From Porphyromonadaceae bacterium UBA7332 (GTDB taxonomy: Bacteria; Bacteroidota; Bacteroidia; Bacteroidales; UBA7332): a DNA stretch of 64,000 bases. The first letter of the stretch is position 1. Each line of letters begins with the position of its first letter. A model generated the notes under the pieces. It searched no databases, was not told the origin of the DNA, and saw only the letters and a program-made list of their open reading frames with translations. Both the position numbers and the translations under genes were made by a program. Below, piece by piece: positions 9,558 to 18,277 of the stretch. The stretch is taken from NCBI GenBank assembly GCA_002471225.1, contig DKPO01000016.1, positions 192,410-256,409 on the forward strand, written 5' to 3'.

Positions 9558-10958
9558 TTATGCTGCAACTTCATCTGTCACATCATTTTCTTCTTTTACA
9601 CGAATAACCATATTAGCAACAATAGCAGTAAGACCTCCCGTCGTAATACCTGATGAGAAAATACCTTTAATTGCTTCAGGCGCTGTTTGTAAAATATCCG
9701 GCATCAACTCAACACCTAAACCTAACGAAAAGCTGACCGCCAGAACCAACGTTGCTTTACGGTCTATTTTTTGAGATGCTATAATTCGTACACCTGCAGC
9801 AGCAACAGTCCCGAACATTAATAATGTAGCACCACCCAGAACCGGATCTGGCATTAACGAAAATACAATTCCGACAAAAGGGAACAAACCTAATAGAATA
9901 AGCATTCCCGCAATATAATATCCAACATAGCGACTAGCAACACCAGTCAATTGAATAATACCATTATTCTGAGCGAAAATTGAATTCGGGAACGAATTGA
10001 ACACTCCCGCTACAAGAGAATTGACTCCATCAGCCATAACTCCACCGGAAATACGTTTCATATACTTTTCACCTTCAAGCGGCTCTCCTGAAATCATAGA
10101 GTTAGCAGTCACATCACCGATCGCTTCAATAGATGTTATCAAATAAACTAATGCAATAGCGATGAATGATGAAATATTAAAGTCCAATCCATATTTAAAT
10201 GGCATTGGAATATGAATTCCGCTCAGATTGCTTGATGATGCCGCACTCATATCAACCATACCTAAAATGAAGGCTAATATATAACCGGCAACAAGACCTA
10301 AAACAATTGAACTCATACGCAGGTACTTATTTTTACTTCGGTTAAATAATAACACACATAATAGAACAACTCCTGCAACTCCTAAATTTTGTACCGAGCC
10401 GAATGTTCCTAACTCCATAGCTTTATAACCACCTCCGCAGGCAACAATACCGACTTTAATCAGGCTTAAACCAATCAGCATAACGACAATACCGGAAACA
10501 AGAGGAGTTATTATGTTACGTAAATATTTAAATGTTCTACTTACTATGATCTCTACCGGAGCTGCAGCCATACAGCATCCAAAAATAAGAGGAAGCCCTC
10601 CTGCAAATCCGGCATTAATAATCGGACCAATAAACGAGAAACTTGTTCCTTGGATACATAATAATCCACAACCAACCGGACCTACTCTTTTACATTGTAT
10701 AAAAGTTGAAATTCCCGAAACAAATAACGCCATTGAAACAAGAAAACTCGTTGTCTCCAAGTCTAACTTCAATGCACTTGAAATAATCAAGGGCGGAGTA
10801 ATAATTGCTACGAAAATCGCTAACAAATGCTGGATGGCTGCAAACATAGCATCTTTAAATGATGGACGTTCATTATATCCATATACCAAATCTGTTTTTG
10901 CTATCGGATCAACCGAGCTTTCTACTGCATCAGAAACTGTCTGTTCTACTGAATTCAT
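9558..10958 (-). CDS. NCS2-family uracil/xanthine permease
   Basis: A 466-residue inner-membrane nucleobase:cation symporter with about 14 hydrophobic segments. Family features are QHLLAIFVAIITPPLI near the N-terminus, the segment ITSIEAIGDVTANSMIS and the NAT signature region FAQNNGIIQLTGVASRYVG. These fit the xanthine/uric acid/uracil branch of NCS2, and xanthine is the likeliest substrate, but the specificity cannot be fixed by reading. The ATG at 10958 lies 43 bases after a strong intrinsic terminator in its own leader, so expression is probably set by transcription attenuation (see 11001-11168). The NADH dehydrogenase gene upstream is a separate unit, since a promoter box sits between them. 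Guanine deaminase, which makes xanthine, is encoded elsewhere in the window at 43748. Confidence 0.88.
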   Translation of the reverse strand: MNSVEQTVSDAVESSVDPIAKTDLVYGYNERPSFKDAMFAAIQHLLAIFVAIITPPLIISSALKLDLETTSFLVSMALFVSGISTFIQCKRVGPVGCGLLCIQGTSFSFIGPIINAGFAGGLPLIFGCCMAAAPVEIIVSRTFKYLRNIITPLVSGIVVMLIGLSLIKVGIVACGGGYKAMELGTFGSVQNLGVAGVVLLCVLLFNRSKNKYLRMSSIVLGLVAGYILAFILGMVDMSAASSSNLSGIHIPMPFKYGLDFNISSFIAIALVYLITSIEAIGDVTANSMISGEPLEGEKYMKRISGGVMADGVNSLVAGVFNSFPNSIFAQNNGIIQLTGVASRYVGYYIAGMLILLGLFPFVGIVFSLMPDPVLGGATLLMFGTVAAAGVRIIASQKIDRKATLVLAVSFSLGLGVELMPDILQTAPEAIKGIFSSGITTGGLTAIVANMVIRVKEENDVTDEVAA

Positions 10959-11000
10959 CTTTGTTTTATGAGTTATAGATTAATTGAATATACCTGTTAT

Positions 11001-11168
11001 AAAAAAAACGAAGCATCGCGCACAATCGTGCACAATGCTTCGTTTTATATCCTGATTCGTATAACCGCACTCGTTTGTGAGCTATCCATTCGGAAGCTTC
11101 GCTGCATAAATACAAATGCAATAGAGTGTTGTGGTGTACGAAATTTATTCATCTTCTTAAATTTCGTG
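11001..11168 (-). promoter_or_regulatory. Structured 5' leader with intrinsic terminator (candidate riboswitch/attenuator)
   Basis: About 205 bases separate the promoter box from the permease ATG, and most of it can fold. Reading the minus strand, TTCGTA (11142-11137) pairs with TACGAA (11061-11056), and CACTC (11128-11124) with GAGTG (11072-11068). Inside are the hairpins TGCAT/ATGCA (11120-11103) and AGCT-CC/GG-AGCT (11098-11080), giving a three-way-junction-like fold. Next comes a 15-bp terminator stem (11042-11009) with a GATT loop and eight Ts (11008-11001). CGAAGC at 11101-11096 can pair with GCTTCG of the terminator's 3' arm, so an alternative antiterminator is possible. The consensus of the classical purine riboswitch, as remembered, is not seen. 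Ligand unknown. Confidence 0.65.
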
Positions 11169-11176
11169 CAAAAGTA
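11169..11176 (-). promoter_or_regulatory. Bacteroidota -7 box for the NCS2 permease leader
   Basis: TACTTTTG on the minus strand, a full TAnnTTTG match, placing the transcript start near 11165. The leader is thus about 205 bases long. A TTTG occurs upstream but 12 bases away, closer than the usual 19. Confidence 0.5.
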
Positions 11177-11249
11177 CAGTTTAAAAATCAAATTACCTAT
11201 ATCCAAAAACCGAAAAATATAAAAAGATATTCAAGGAATAAGTTTTTAT

Positions 11250-12557
11250 TTATTTTTGTCCGGTTGCTCCTGTTTTCTTTTTGGATGGATTAGGTTTAAT
11301 AATCAATCTTAATGAGAGATTATAAGTAAAGTAGTTCCATACCCAATTGATAAAAATAAAAATCTTATTTTTCACACCCATTATTGAGCGTAAATGAACA
11401 AAACACCACATAAACCAGGCAAAAGCTCCATAAAATTTATATTTACCCACATGAGCGATTGCTACATTTCTTCCGACTGTAGCCATAGTTCCTAAATCTT
11501 TATATACAAATTTATCCGAGGAATTTAATTCTTTCCTATTAAATTTTCTGGCCAGATATTTAGCTTGCTGAATCGCAACTTGAGCCACTTGGGGATAACC
11601 TCTTCCTTTTTCTACTTCGGTTTGTAATCCTATATCTCCAATAGCAAATATAGAATCTGTACCTGATACTTTAAGACCTTGGTTTGTTACTATTCGGTTA
11701 CCTTTTCCCCATTCACAATTGCTCAATCCATCAATCTTATTGCCAGTTACTCCGGCTACCCAAAAGATATTGTTTGTATAAATAGTTTGCCCATCACTTA
11801 AAATGACTTTTTCAGGATCACATGACGTTACTGATACCTCAGTTATGATCTTTACGCCAAGCTTCTGAAGATAACTCTGCGCTTTAAGTCCGTCTTCTTC
11901 TCCCAGATTCATCAATATACGTGGAGCCGCATCAATCAATATTATGTTCATTATTGACAAGTCCATATCCGGATAATCTTTAGGAAAAACAAACCTTCTC
12001 ATCTCCCCTAATGCTCCGGCCAATTCAACACCGGTTGCTCCGGCCCCGACAATAACATAATTAAGTTCCGAACTGAATCCCGGAACTTCTTTATTTAAAG
12101 TATCTTCAAGACTTTGAAGAATTTGATTTCTCAATTGTAAAGACTCAGATGTACTTTTCAGTGTATATACAAAATCATTATATTCATTATGTCCAAAGAA
12201 ATTTGTTGTACAGCCTGTTGCGATTACCAGATAATCAAAATGCAATTTCCCAGCTGAAGTATTTAAGATTTTGTTTGATGAATCAATACTTTGTGCTTCA
12301 CATAAGCGAAAATGAAAGTCTGTTTTCTTCTGAAAAATCTTACGAAAAGGAAAAGATATATCACTAGACTCAAGTCCCGAAGTTGCAACCTGATAAAACA
12401 ACGGCTGAAACTGATGATAATTATTCTTATCTATCAATACCACCTGATATTGATTCATATCCAGATCTTCAGCTAAGCGTAGACCGCCAAATCCACCACC
12501 GATAATAACGATCCGCTCCTTTGTACCTTGTACCGGTATTAATAATTCATGTTCCAT
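11250..12557 (-). CDS. ndh: Type II NADH dehydrogenase (NAD(P)/FAD-dependent oxidoreductase)
   Basis: A 435-residue non-proton-pumping NADH:quinone oxidoreductase. The FAD-binding Rossmann motif RIVIIGGGFGGLRLAEDL is at residues 15-32. The NAD-binding motif YVIVGAGATGVELAGAL lies mid-protein. FAIGDIGLQ holds the Asp that contacts FAD ribityl. QVAQVAIQQAKYLARKF is the conserved quinone-site region. The C-terminal 80 residues (YGAFAWFMWCFVHL, FIFINWVWNYF) are amphipathic or hydrophobic and anchor the protein to the inner face of the membrane, typical of Ndh. It would feed electrons from NADH to quinone without pumping protons. No clear terminator follows it, but a separate promoter for the permease does. 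Confidence 0.9.
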   Translation of the reverse strand: MEHELLIPVQGTKERIVIIGGGFGGLRLAEDLDMNQYQVVLIDKNNYHQFQPLFYQVATSGLESSDISFPFRKIFQKKTDFHFRLCEAQSIDSSNKILNTSAGKLHFDYLVIATGCTTNFFGHNEYNDFVYTLKSTSESLQLRNQILQSLEDTLNKEVPGFSSELNYVIVGAGATGVELAGALGEMRRFVFPKDYPDMDLSIMNIILIDAAPRILMNLGEEDGLKAQSYLQKLGVKIITEVSVTSCDPEKVILSDGQTIYTNNIFWVAGVTGNKIDGLSNCEWGKGNRIVTNQGLKVSGTDSIFAIGDIGLQTEVEKGRGYPQVAQVAIQQAKYLARKFNRKELNSSDKFVYKDLGTMATVGRNVAIAHVGKYKFYGAFAWFMWCFVHLRSIMGVKNKIFIFINWVWNYFTYNLSLRLIIKPNPSKKKTGATGQK

Positions 12558-12626
12558 AGAAAAAGATTATTAGAATAATAAAACAACCCGGGAAATGAAA
12601 TGTTTCACAGAAGCACAGAAAGAAAA

Positions 12627-12657
12627 AGTCACTCCGGCTTCAACTCCGAAGTGACTT
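12627..12657 (-). terminator. Terminator of the ABC-2 efflux operon
   Basis: Stem AAGTCACT / AGTGACTT extended by partly paired CCGG/CCG, followed on the minus strand by a T-rich run. It lies 20 bases past the last permease gene. Confidence 0.7.
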
Positions 12658-12676
12658 TCTGATTGATATACGATTA

Positions 12677-13855
12677 TTATGCTCGACGTATACGTCTTCT
12701 GATGCCCAAATAAGCAAAGATAAAATATACAATAGTCAAAGCCCAAAGAATACGATAGGCCATTAAAACTTCCGTTAATGAAGCTCCCATAGACTGAATG
12801 CGAATAAAAGCATCAATCGCAGAACTACTTGGAATAATCTTAGCACCTAAATATAACCATTGAGGCATAGCCTCTGCCGGAAGTGATACTCCTGACAACA
12901 TAAGAAACGGTATTGATGTAAATAGTAAAAACAGAATCGAATTCTCCCGATAACGGAATAACGTTGATAAAGCAATACCCAGAAAAATTGATGATAATAA
13001 ATAAGGCAGCATTAACTGAATAATATCACTAATCTCCCCATTAGCAGGAAAGCCAAATATCTTATAATGAATACCAAATATATAAGACAAAGTCAGAATA
13101 TTCAGTAAAATATAAGCAACCGTCTTTCCGAACACTACCGGTAAGATCGATAAATATTTCTCTCCCTCAGGTTTTAATTTTTTATATAAATCCTGTTCTC
13201 GCCAAGTCCCCCCTATCATTCCGATACCTATTAATAAGGTCTGTTGAATAATCAATATAATAATGGCAGGCATCACGAAAGAGCCGTAACCTCCATATGG
13301 ATTAAATAACGAAACAGACTTTATTTGTACCGGATTACTGATAACTTTTGCCTTTTCGGCTGATTGTCCTTTTGCAACAAAGCGATTCCATTCAATAGAT
13401 GTACTTATATCATCAATCGCACTGATTGCATCTGAGAAGACTTGTCTATACATAAGAAAATAACTTGCATCGGCATAAACAGACACTGCTGCTTTTTCCA
13501 TTCGCATAATTTTTCTCTCATAGTCCTTAGGTATAACAATTACACCATTAACTTGTCTGGAAAGGAACATATCTTTTGCTTCATTTAATGATGAAGGCGT
13601 ATAAGCTATATGAATGTTTGATGATGCATCCAAGGCCCGTATTAAATCTCTGCTTGCGGGTGTGTGACTTTCGTCTACAACTGCTATGGGCACATCCCGT
13701 AATACTTCATTCTTATAGGCTAATGAATATAATGTAGAATAAATTAATATTGCTCCGACCAGGATAAGCAAAACCCCAGGATCTTTGATAATAAATTGCA
13801 GCTCACTCTTCAAAACCGAGACAAACTCTTTATATTGAATTCTTAAGCGATTCAT
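12677..13855 (-). CDS. ABC-2 type transporter permease (YhhJ/YbhR-like), second of pair
   Basis: A 392-residue permease of the ABC2_membrane_3 type. One membrane segment lies near residues 29-47 (VLLILVGAILIYSTLYSLAY). A large external loop follows (RDVPIAVVDESHTPASRDLI), then a C-terminal block of five hydrophobic helices from about 190 on, including FVMPAIIILIIQQTLLIGIG. It probably forms a heterodimer with the permease encoded just upstream (23-base gap), exporting substrate to the HlyD and TolC partners of the same operon. No ATP-binding protein is encoded in the operon. The usual substrates of this class are drugs, bile-salt-like compounds or lipids; which applies here is unknown. It is the last gene of the operon. 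Confidence 0.87.
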   Translation of the reverse strand: MNRLRIQYKEFVSVLKSELQFIIKDPGVLLILVGAILIYSTLYSLAYKNEVLRDVPIAVVDESHTPASRDLIRALDASSNIHIAYTPSSLNEAKDMFLSRQVNGVIVIPKDYERKIMRMEKAAVSVYADASYFLMYRQVFSDAISAIDDISTSIEWNRFVAKGQSAEKAKVISNPVQIKSVSLFNPYGGYGSFVMPAIIILIIQQTLLIGIGMIGGTWREQDLYKKLKPEGEKYLSILPVVFGKTVAYILLNILTLSYIFGIHYKIFGFPANGEISDIIQLMLPYLLSSIFLGIALSTLFRYRENSILFLLFTSIPFLMLSGVSLPAEAMPQWLYLGAKIIPSSSAIDAFIRIQSMGASLTEVLMAYRILWALTIVYFIFAYLGIRRRIRRA

Positions 13856-13878
13856 AATTTCTTGTATGTTAGTTTATA

Positions 13879-15060
13879 TCAGAGTTTATACCAATAGCTT
13901 TCATCCAGACACATCCGCTTTAGCTTTGGTAGTGCCAAATAAGGCAGTACGATAAATAAGGCCAGATAACCTAAATAGGGAATCGAATATGATATATTTG
14001 CCCCACGAATAGCCTGATCTATAAACACTTCCATATAATATGTAAACGGAAATAATTTTCCAAACATTTGCATAGCAGGATCCATCGCGATAAAAGGAAA
14101 TGTCAATCCCGAAAATGTGAATGCAAGAACCGAATATCCTCCTCCTAAAGATAATGCTAAACGCAAATTACCCAGAAGTGTAATAATCAGAATCGCGATA
14201 CTTTGATATGCAAGTAAAAACAAGTATCCTGTACAAAACAATACAAAAGTATTCCCATTTAATGGCACTTGTTCATACACATATAAAATAACATTCATGA
14301 AGTTCCATAAAACAAATTGCAAAACAAAATAGGGTGTTAATTTCCCCCATAAAGCAGCAAGTATATTTCCATTTGCTGAGTTGAGCCATTCCGATGCAGT
14401 TCCGTTTTTCAATTCCGAACCTATAGCAAAAATAGTGACGATCAGGATAAATACGACCATCATCATCGGAAGAAACGCCGGAAGCAAATAGTAAGAATAA
14501 TTCGTAAAAGGATTAAACAACACATGCTTCTCAAAGGTAACAGGCATCATTTGTACATAGGCTTCTTTATCCGATAAACCAGCCTTCATTAAAAGCTGAA
14601 TCTGAATCCCTGAAGAGAAAGTCATCACTGTTGTACGAATATCTTTATCTATCAGACCGTTCTTTGAGATATTGGTTCCACTTATAAAAGCTGATACGGC
14701 AACCGGATCATTTTTATAAATCGACTTTTCCATTCCTTTTGGCAGAATAATAAATGCATCTATTTTCCCCTCTTTTATAAGTCGCTCTCCCTCTAACGGA
14801 TCAGAAATATCCTGTATTATTTTTACAGAAGGTGTGGCATCTATCATTCTTACTAATTTGCGGGATAAATCTGAGTTATCCTGATTATACACCGCAACAG
14901 GCAGATCTCGTGGCACACCCGTTTGGAAGATCAACACAAAAAGTAAGAAGGAGATCAGTGGCAAAATCAATGATAGCGTAATCAGAATCGGGAAGCGTGA
15001 AAAACGCTTCCACTCCCTTATTAACGCATTTTTAAATGATTGATAGAAACTATTCATCAT
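13879..15060 (-). CDS. ABC-2 type transporter permease (YhhJ/YbhS-like), first of pair
   Basis: About 393 residues with the same layout as the next gene. It has an N-terminal helix (ILITLSLILPLISFLLFVLI), an external domain (PRDLPVAVYNQDNSDLSRKL) and five C-terminal helices (LPAFLPMMMVVFILIVTIF and others). The two permeases are distant paralogues, sharing the RDLPVAV/RDVPIAV motif and overall helix plan. The longest frame starts at 15075, overlapping the HlyD gene by 14 bases. The ATG at 15060 or 15057 (MMNSFYQSF) is equally likely and is preferred here. Translational coupling to the HlyD gene is evident in either case. Confidence 0.85.
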   Translation of the reverse strand: MMNSFYQSFKNALIREWKRFSRFPILITLSLILPLISFLLFVLIFQTGVPRDLPVAVYNQDNSDLSRKLVRMIDATPSVKIIQDISDPLEGERLIKEGKIDAFIILPKGMEKSIYKNDPVAVSAFISGTNISKNGLIDKDIRTTVMTFSSGIQIQLLMKAGLSDKEAYVQMMPVTFEKHVLFNPFTNYSYYLLPAFLPMMMVVFILIVTIFAIGSELKNGTASEWLNSANGNILAALWGKLTPYFVLQFVLWNFMNVILYVYEQVPLNGNTFVLFCTGYLFLLAYQSIAILIITLLGNLRLALSLGGGYSVLAFTFSGLTFPFIAMDPAMQMFGKLFPFTYYMEVFIDQAIRGANISYSIPYLGYLALFIVLPYLALPKLKRMCLDESYWYKL

Positions 15061-15061
15061 T

Positions 15062-16048
15062 CTATTGTATTTCATCCCAATTTACGATAACCGACATTCC
15101 CGGACGTAATTGCTTGGTTGCATTCTTCGGGCGCATTTTTACTTCGAATGTGCGAATATCAAAATCTCCTTTTGTACGAGTAGCTGACCAAGTCGCATAA
15201 TCAGCCTGAACGGCTAACTTATCAACTACCAAATCAATTGTTTCGTCTGTACCGGGAACATATCCCTTAACAACCGTTCCTTTTTCCAACTTAGGTAAAA
15301 GAGTTTCTTTTACGTTGAAGGTCACATAAATATCATTCAGATTGACCAAAGTGATTATAGGAAAACCTGTACCTACCAACTCATTTTGTTCAGCAATTAC
15401 AGAAGACACCTCAGCATCAATCGGAGCATTCTGACGAGCATCTGACATTAGAGATGTTACCTCATCTACTACTGCATTCGCTTGGTCGAACAAAGCTGAT
15501 GCAGCTTTTTTATCCTCATTCCTAGCACCCTCTTTAGCCAGCTCATATTGAGATTTCGCAGCTCTACGAGTAGCATCCATTGCTTTCAGATTAGCAGAAG
15601 CTTCATCCATTTTCTGAGCAGGAATAACTCCACTGTTATATAATTTTTCAGCCCGTTGATAAGTTTGATTTGCAAGCGTATAACCTGCTTCAGCTTTTTG
15701 CCATACATTATAGAGAGCGGTTATTTCTTGAGAACGGGCTCCTTTTTTCGCTTTCTCTTCTTGTGCACCTGCTGCATTTCTTACAGCCTGAGCCTGCCGA
15801 AGTTTAGCATCAACTTCCGGTGTTTTTAAAGCAAATAAAGGTTCACCAGCTTTTACCGCCTGACCTTCTTCTACGAAAATGGTATCTATACGTCCCGGAA
15901 CTTTAGATGAGATTTTTATACTTGTTGCTACAACCTCTCCCTGAATTAACTGTGGAGTCGGTTTTATTACAAACCAGGTTATTAAAGAAACTATCGCTAA
16001 AATGATAGCTACACCTGCTGCTATACCTGCAAAACTTCCTTTTTTCAT
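15062..16048 (-). CDS. HlyD-family periplasmic adaptor (membrane fusion protein)
   Basis: A 328-residue adaptor linking the ABC-2 permeases to TolC. An N-terminal anchor (GVAIILAIVSLITWFVI) leads to the first biotinyl-lipoyl half motif (VPGRIDTIFVEEGQAVKAGE). A coiled-coil hairpin rich in Ala, Lys and Gln covers about residues 80-190 (ARSQEITALYN, AKEGARNEDKKAAS). The second lipoyl half is DAEVSSVIAEQNELVGTGFP, and a beta-barrel domain ends the protein (RPGMSVIVNWDE). This is the usual YhiI/EmrA-like architecture. It starts 27 bases after the TolC gene and overlaps or abuts the first permease gene. Confidence 0.9.
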   Translation of the reverse strand: MKKGSFAGIAAGVAIILAIVSLITWFVIKPTPQLIQGEVVATSIKISSKVPGRIDTIFVEEGQAVKAGEPLFALKTPEVDAKLRQAQAVRNAAGAQEEKAKKGARSQEITALYNVWQKAEAGYTLANQTYQRAEKLYNSGVIPAQKMDEASANLKAMDATRRAAKSQYELAKEGARNEDKKAASALFDQANAVVDEVTSLMSDARQNAPIDAEVSSVIAEQNELVGTGFPIITLVNLNDIYVTFNVKETLLPKLEKGTVVKGYVPGTDETIDLVVDKLAVQADYATWSATRTKGDFDIRTFEVKMRPKNATKQLRPGMSVIVNWDEIQ

Positions 16049-16075
16049 CTCTATTATATTTTTATTGTATTCTGA

Positions 16076-17524
16076 TTATTTATAACTGATTATTTGATTA
16101 GATGGACGTGTACAATACTCAAGGAATCTTTCACTTTGTCCACACGCTTCAAGCAGTTTAGCTAATGTTATATCATATGTATAAGCTGCTTGCAAACGCT
16201 CTGTTTGTTTTTTAGCAAGATGTAAACGCGCATCAACAACATCATTAGATGTTGCAGATCCTTCTGTAAATGCAACTTCTTTAATGCGCAAATACTCTTT
16301 CGCAAACTCGACAGATGCTTCCAATGCTGGTATTTGCTGAGCAGAACTCAACAGGGAATTATAGAGTTTTTCTACTAAAGCCTGAATATCATTCTCTGCT
16401 TTTTCACGATAAGCATCTGCCTGCTTAACCGTACTTTTTGCAGCTCCATACTTATGTTCGCGATGTAGACCGTCAAAAATATTCATTTTAACTCCGGCTC
16501 CTATTGCCCATTTCGGCGCGTACTTCGTTAACTGATGATTATAAACATCTACCACGCCCATAACGGCAACCTGCGGCATAAATTCAGAGCGCTGCAATTT
16601 GACTCCTTCTCTTGCCAACTCTCCTTTAAGCTTAACCTGCTCTACCAAAGGGTTTCCTGCCAGTGCCATTTTTTTGAAATAATCAACACTCTCTAAATCT
16701 GTAACGATAAATAAGCTGGATGCAGGAAGAATACGCATTTCATTTTCCTGATTAAGTGTTGTAAGTAAGGCAGTGTTTATAGTATTTTCAAATAATTTCG
16801 CATTGTTGTATTCTTTCACTGCATCCGCTTCATAAGATTGTGCATGTAGACGCTCTCCTTTAGCAATCATTCCATTTTCTTCAAGAGCAATCGCATCTTC
16901 GAGATGCTTATGCATGCCTTCTAAAACCTGTTCTCTTAACAGAGTTACCTGCTGAGATAAAGACAGACCATAATATCTTTCGATCAATTCAGAAACAAGA
17001 GCTGATTTATTTTGCATCCCCTTTGCCTCAGCTTCTTTTTGTTTTATTCTAGCAGCATTATTAGCAGCTATAATTTTCCCACCAGTAAATATGGGCATCG
17101 TAACATTAGCACCAACTACTCCAAAATTATTATCCTGAATAACCATTCTCAAATCTTTCTGTGCTAACTGTGCTAATTTACCTGCAACAATCTGCTGCAA
17201 ATTAGGAGGCAGAATGGGAAGTAGAGAACCGGCAACGGCCCCTAATTCTTCTTTTACCGGATTTGCATCAATAGCGATGTCATCGGATAGAAGAGCATAA
17301 GTTCCTACAACTCCGATTTTCGGAAAATATAAACCTAAAGCTGCCTTTCTTTCTTTATTGGCCGCATCTTCTTCATATTTTATTGCATCCATCATTGGAT
17401 TGGATGTCATTGTTATATGTAATGCTTCATCGATTGACAACATTTGAGGTATTGTATCGTTATTTGCATTCGCCTGATAAACGCTCGAAACTAACAGAGC
17501 TACTAAAAAGCTTTTTTTATTCAT
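16076..17524 (-). CDS. TolC-family outer-membrane efflux protein
   Basis: A 482-residue outer-membrane channel subunit. The signal peptide ends near ANA (residue 21). Two OEP repeats follow: one around LSIDEALHITMTSNPMMDA with long helices, and the second around FKKMALAGNPLVEQVKLKGE, the classic NP motif repeated. DAYREKAENDIQALVEKLYN and KEYLRIKEVAFTEGSATSND are typical of the last helices. It supplies the outer-membrane exit for the HlyD/ABC-2 exporter and is the first structural gene after the TetR regulator (32-base gap), so the regulator is co-transcribed with the pump. Confidence 0.92.
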   Translation of the reverse strand: MNKKSFLVALLVSSVYQANANNDTIPQMLSIDEALHITMTSNPMMDAIKYEEDAANKERKAALGLYFPKIGVVGTYALLSDDIAIDANPVKEELGAVAGSLLPILPPNLQQIVAGKLAQLAQKDLRMVIQDNNFGVVGANVTMPIFTGGKIIAANNAARIKQKEAEAKGMQNKSALVSELIERYYGLSLSQQVTLLREQVLEGMHKHLEDAIALEENGMIAKGERLHAQSYEADAVKEYNNAKLFENTINTALLTTLNQENEMRILPASSLFIVTDLESVDYFKKMALAGNPLVEQVKLKGELAREGVKLQRSEFMPQVAVMGVVDVYNHQLTKYAPKWAIGAGVKMNIFDGLHREHKYGAAKSTVKQADAYREKAENDIQALVEKLYNSLLSSAQQIPALEASVEFAKEYLRIKEVAFTEGSATSNDVVDARLHLAKKQTERLQAAYTYDITLAKLLEACGQSERFLEYCTRPSNQIISYK

Positions 17525-17556
17525 ATATCCCTTACTTATTTGCTATAATCTCAATT

Positions 17557-18141
17557 TTATTTTCGTATAGTTGACAATGCCAACTGAATCATGTGTTCTA
17601 TAATGAAGCTATCTTCTTCTTTCTGTTCAAACAAGCCTTTAAAATAAACCGAGAAATACTGAAAAGGCATGCCTATCAATATCGTAAATACGTCTACAGC
17701 CTGTAATTGAGGATTTAATTCATTCTTTGCTCCGTAAATATCTATTACTTGCTGAGATAATGTTCTTACCTGTTCGGTTAACGCCGGGTTTATTCCATAA
17801 GAGAAATCATTAAACACGATAATAAAGAACTTTATCTTTGCTGGCTCTGAGATTGCTGTTTCTCCAATTAAGGTTATAACCCCTCTTACCAGATTTTCCA
17901 AGCTTACTTCCTGCTCCAATAAAGAAGCTATACGATCATTAATTACCTCTAATGAGTTCTTCAATAGAAAAGCTATCAAATCATCTTTACTAGGATAATG
18001 TCTGTACAAATAACCTACAGACACATTCGCTTTTTGAGCGATCATCGCTACTGAGCAGTTAAGGATCCCCGATTCACTAATTATTTCCAATGCAGCTTCA
18101 CGGATTCTTTCAATCTTTGTTTCATCAATTCTTCGAGCCAT
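17557..18141 (-). CDS. TetR/AcrR-family transcriptional regulator
   Basis: A 194-residue repressor. The N-terminal helix-turn-helix is clear: IREAALEIISESGILNCSVA, then MIAQKANVSVGYLYRHYPSK with the usual TetR recognition helix, then DDLIAFLL. The C-terminal ligand domain is all-helical and not assignable. It heads the efflux operon and should repress it and itself, being released by a pump substrate. Two sites of identical design, ATGAA-N6-TTCAT, lie 54 and 121 bases upstream and are the likely operators. Confidence 0.92.
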   Translation of the reverse strand: MARRIDETKIERIREAALEIISESGILNCSVAMIAQKANVSVGYLYRHYPSKDDLIAFLLKNSLEVINDRIASLLEQEVSLENLVRGVITLIGETAISEPAKIKFFIIVFNDFSYGINPALTEQVRTLSQQVIDIYGAKNELNPQLQAVDVFTILIGMPFQYFSVYFKGLFEQKEEDSFIIEHMIQLALSTIRK

Positions 18142-18194
18142 AACTATATTTTTTATCTTTCTAATTATTAAACATATAGCACAAATATCTATTT

Positions 18195-18210
18195 ATGAAT
18201 GAACGTTCAT
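18195..18210. promoter_or_regulatory. TetR operator-like site 1
   Basis: ATGAA-TGAACG-TTCAT, with the nested perfect palindrome ATGAACGTTCAT at 18199-18210. It lies 54 bases upstream of the tetR start and is followed by AAATTA. This is a typical size and layout for a TetR-family operator. Confidence 0.6.
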
Positions 18211-18261
18211 AAATTAATTTGAGCGCAAATATGAAGAATTATTTTCATACCCGCAAAATAA

Positions 18262-18277
18262 ATGAACAATAATTCAT
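18262..18277. promoter_or_regulatory. TetR operator-like site 2
   Basis: ATGAA-CAATAA-TTCAT, with the same half-sites and same 6-base spacing as site 1, again followed by AAATTA. It is 67 bases from site 1, about 6.4 helical turns. Confidence 0.55.

Noticed and set aside
10958..11176. Classical purine riboswitch upstream of the permease
   Set aside because: The conserved junction bases (such as the TTTCTACC-like segment) are not present, so only an unnamed structured leader is claimed.
10513..11222. Plus-strand open frames antisense to the NCS2 permease and its leader
   Set aside because: They mirror the permease codons and the structured leader; no promoter or protein family supports them.
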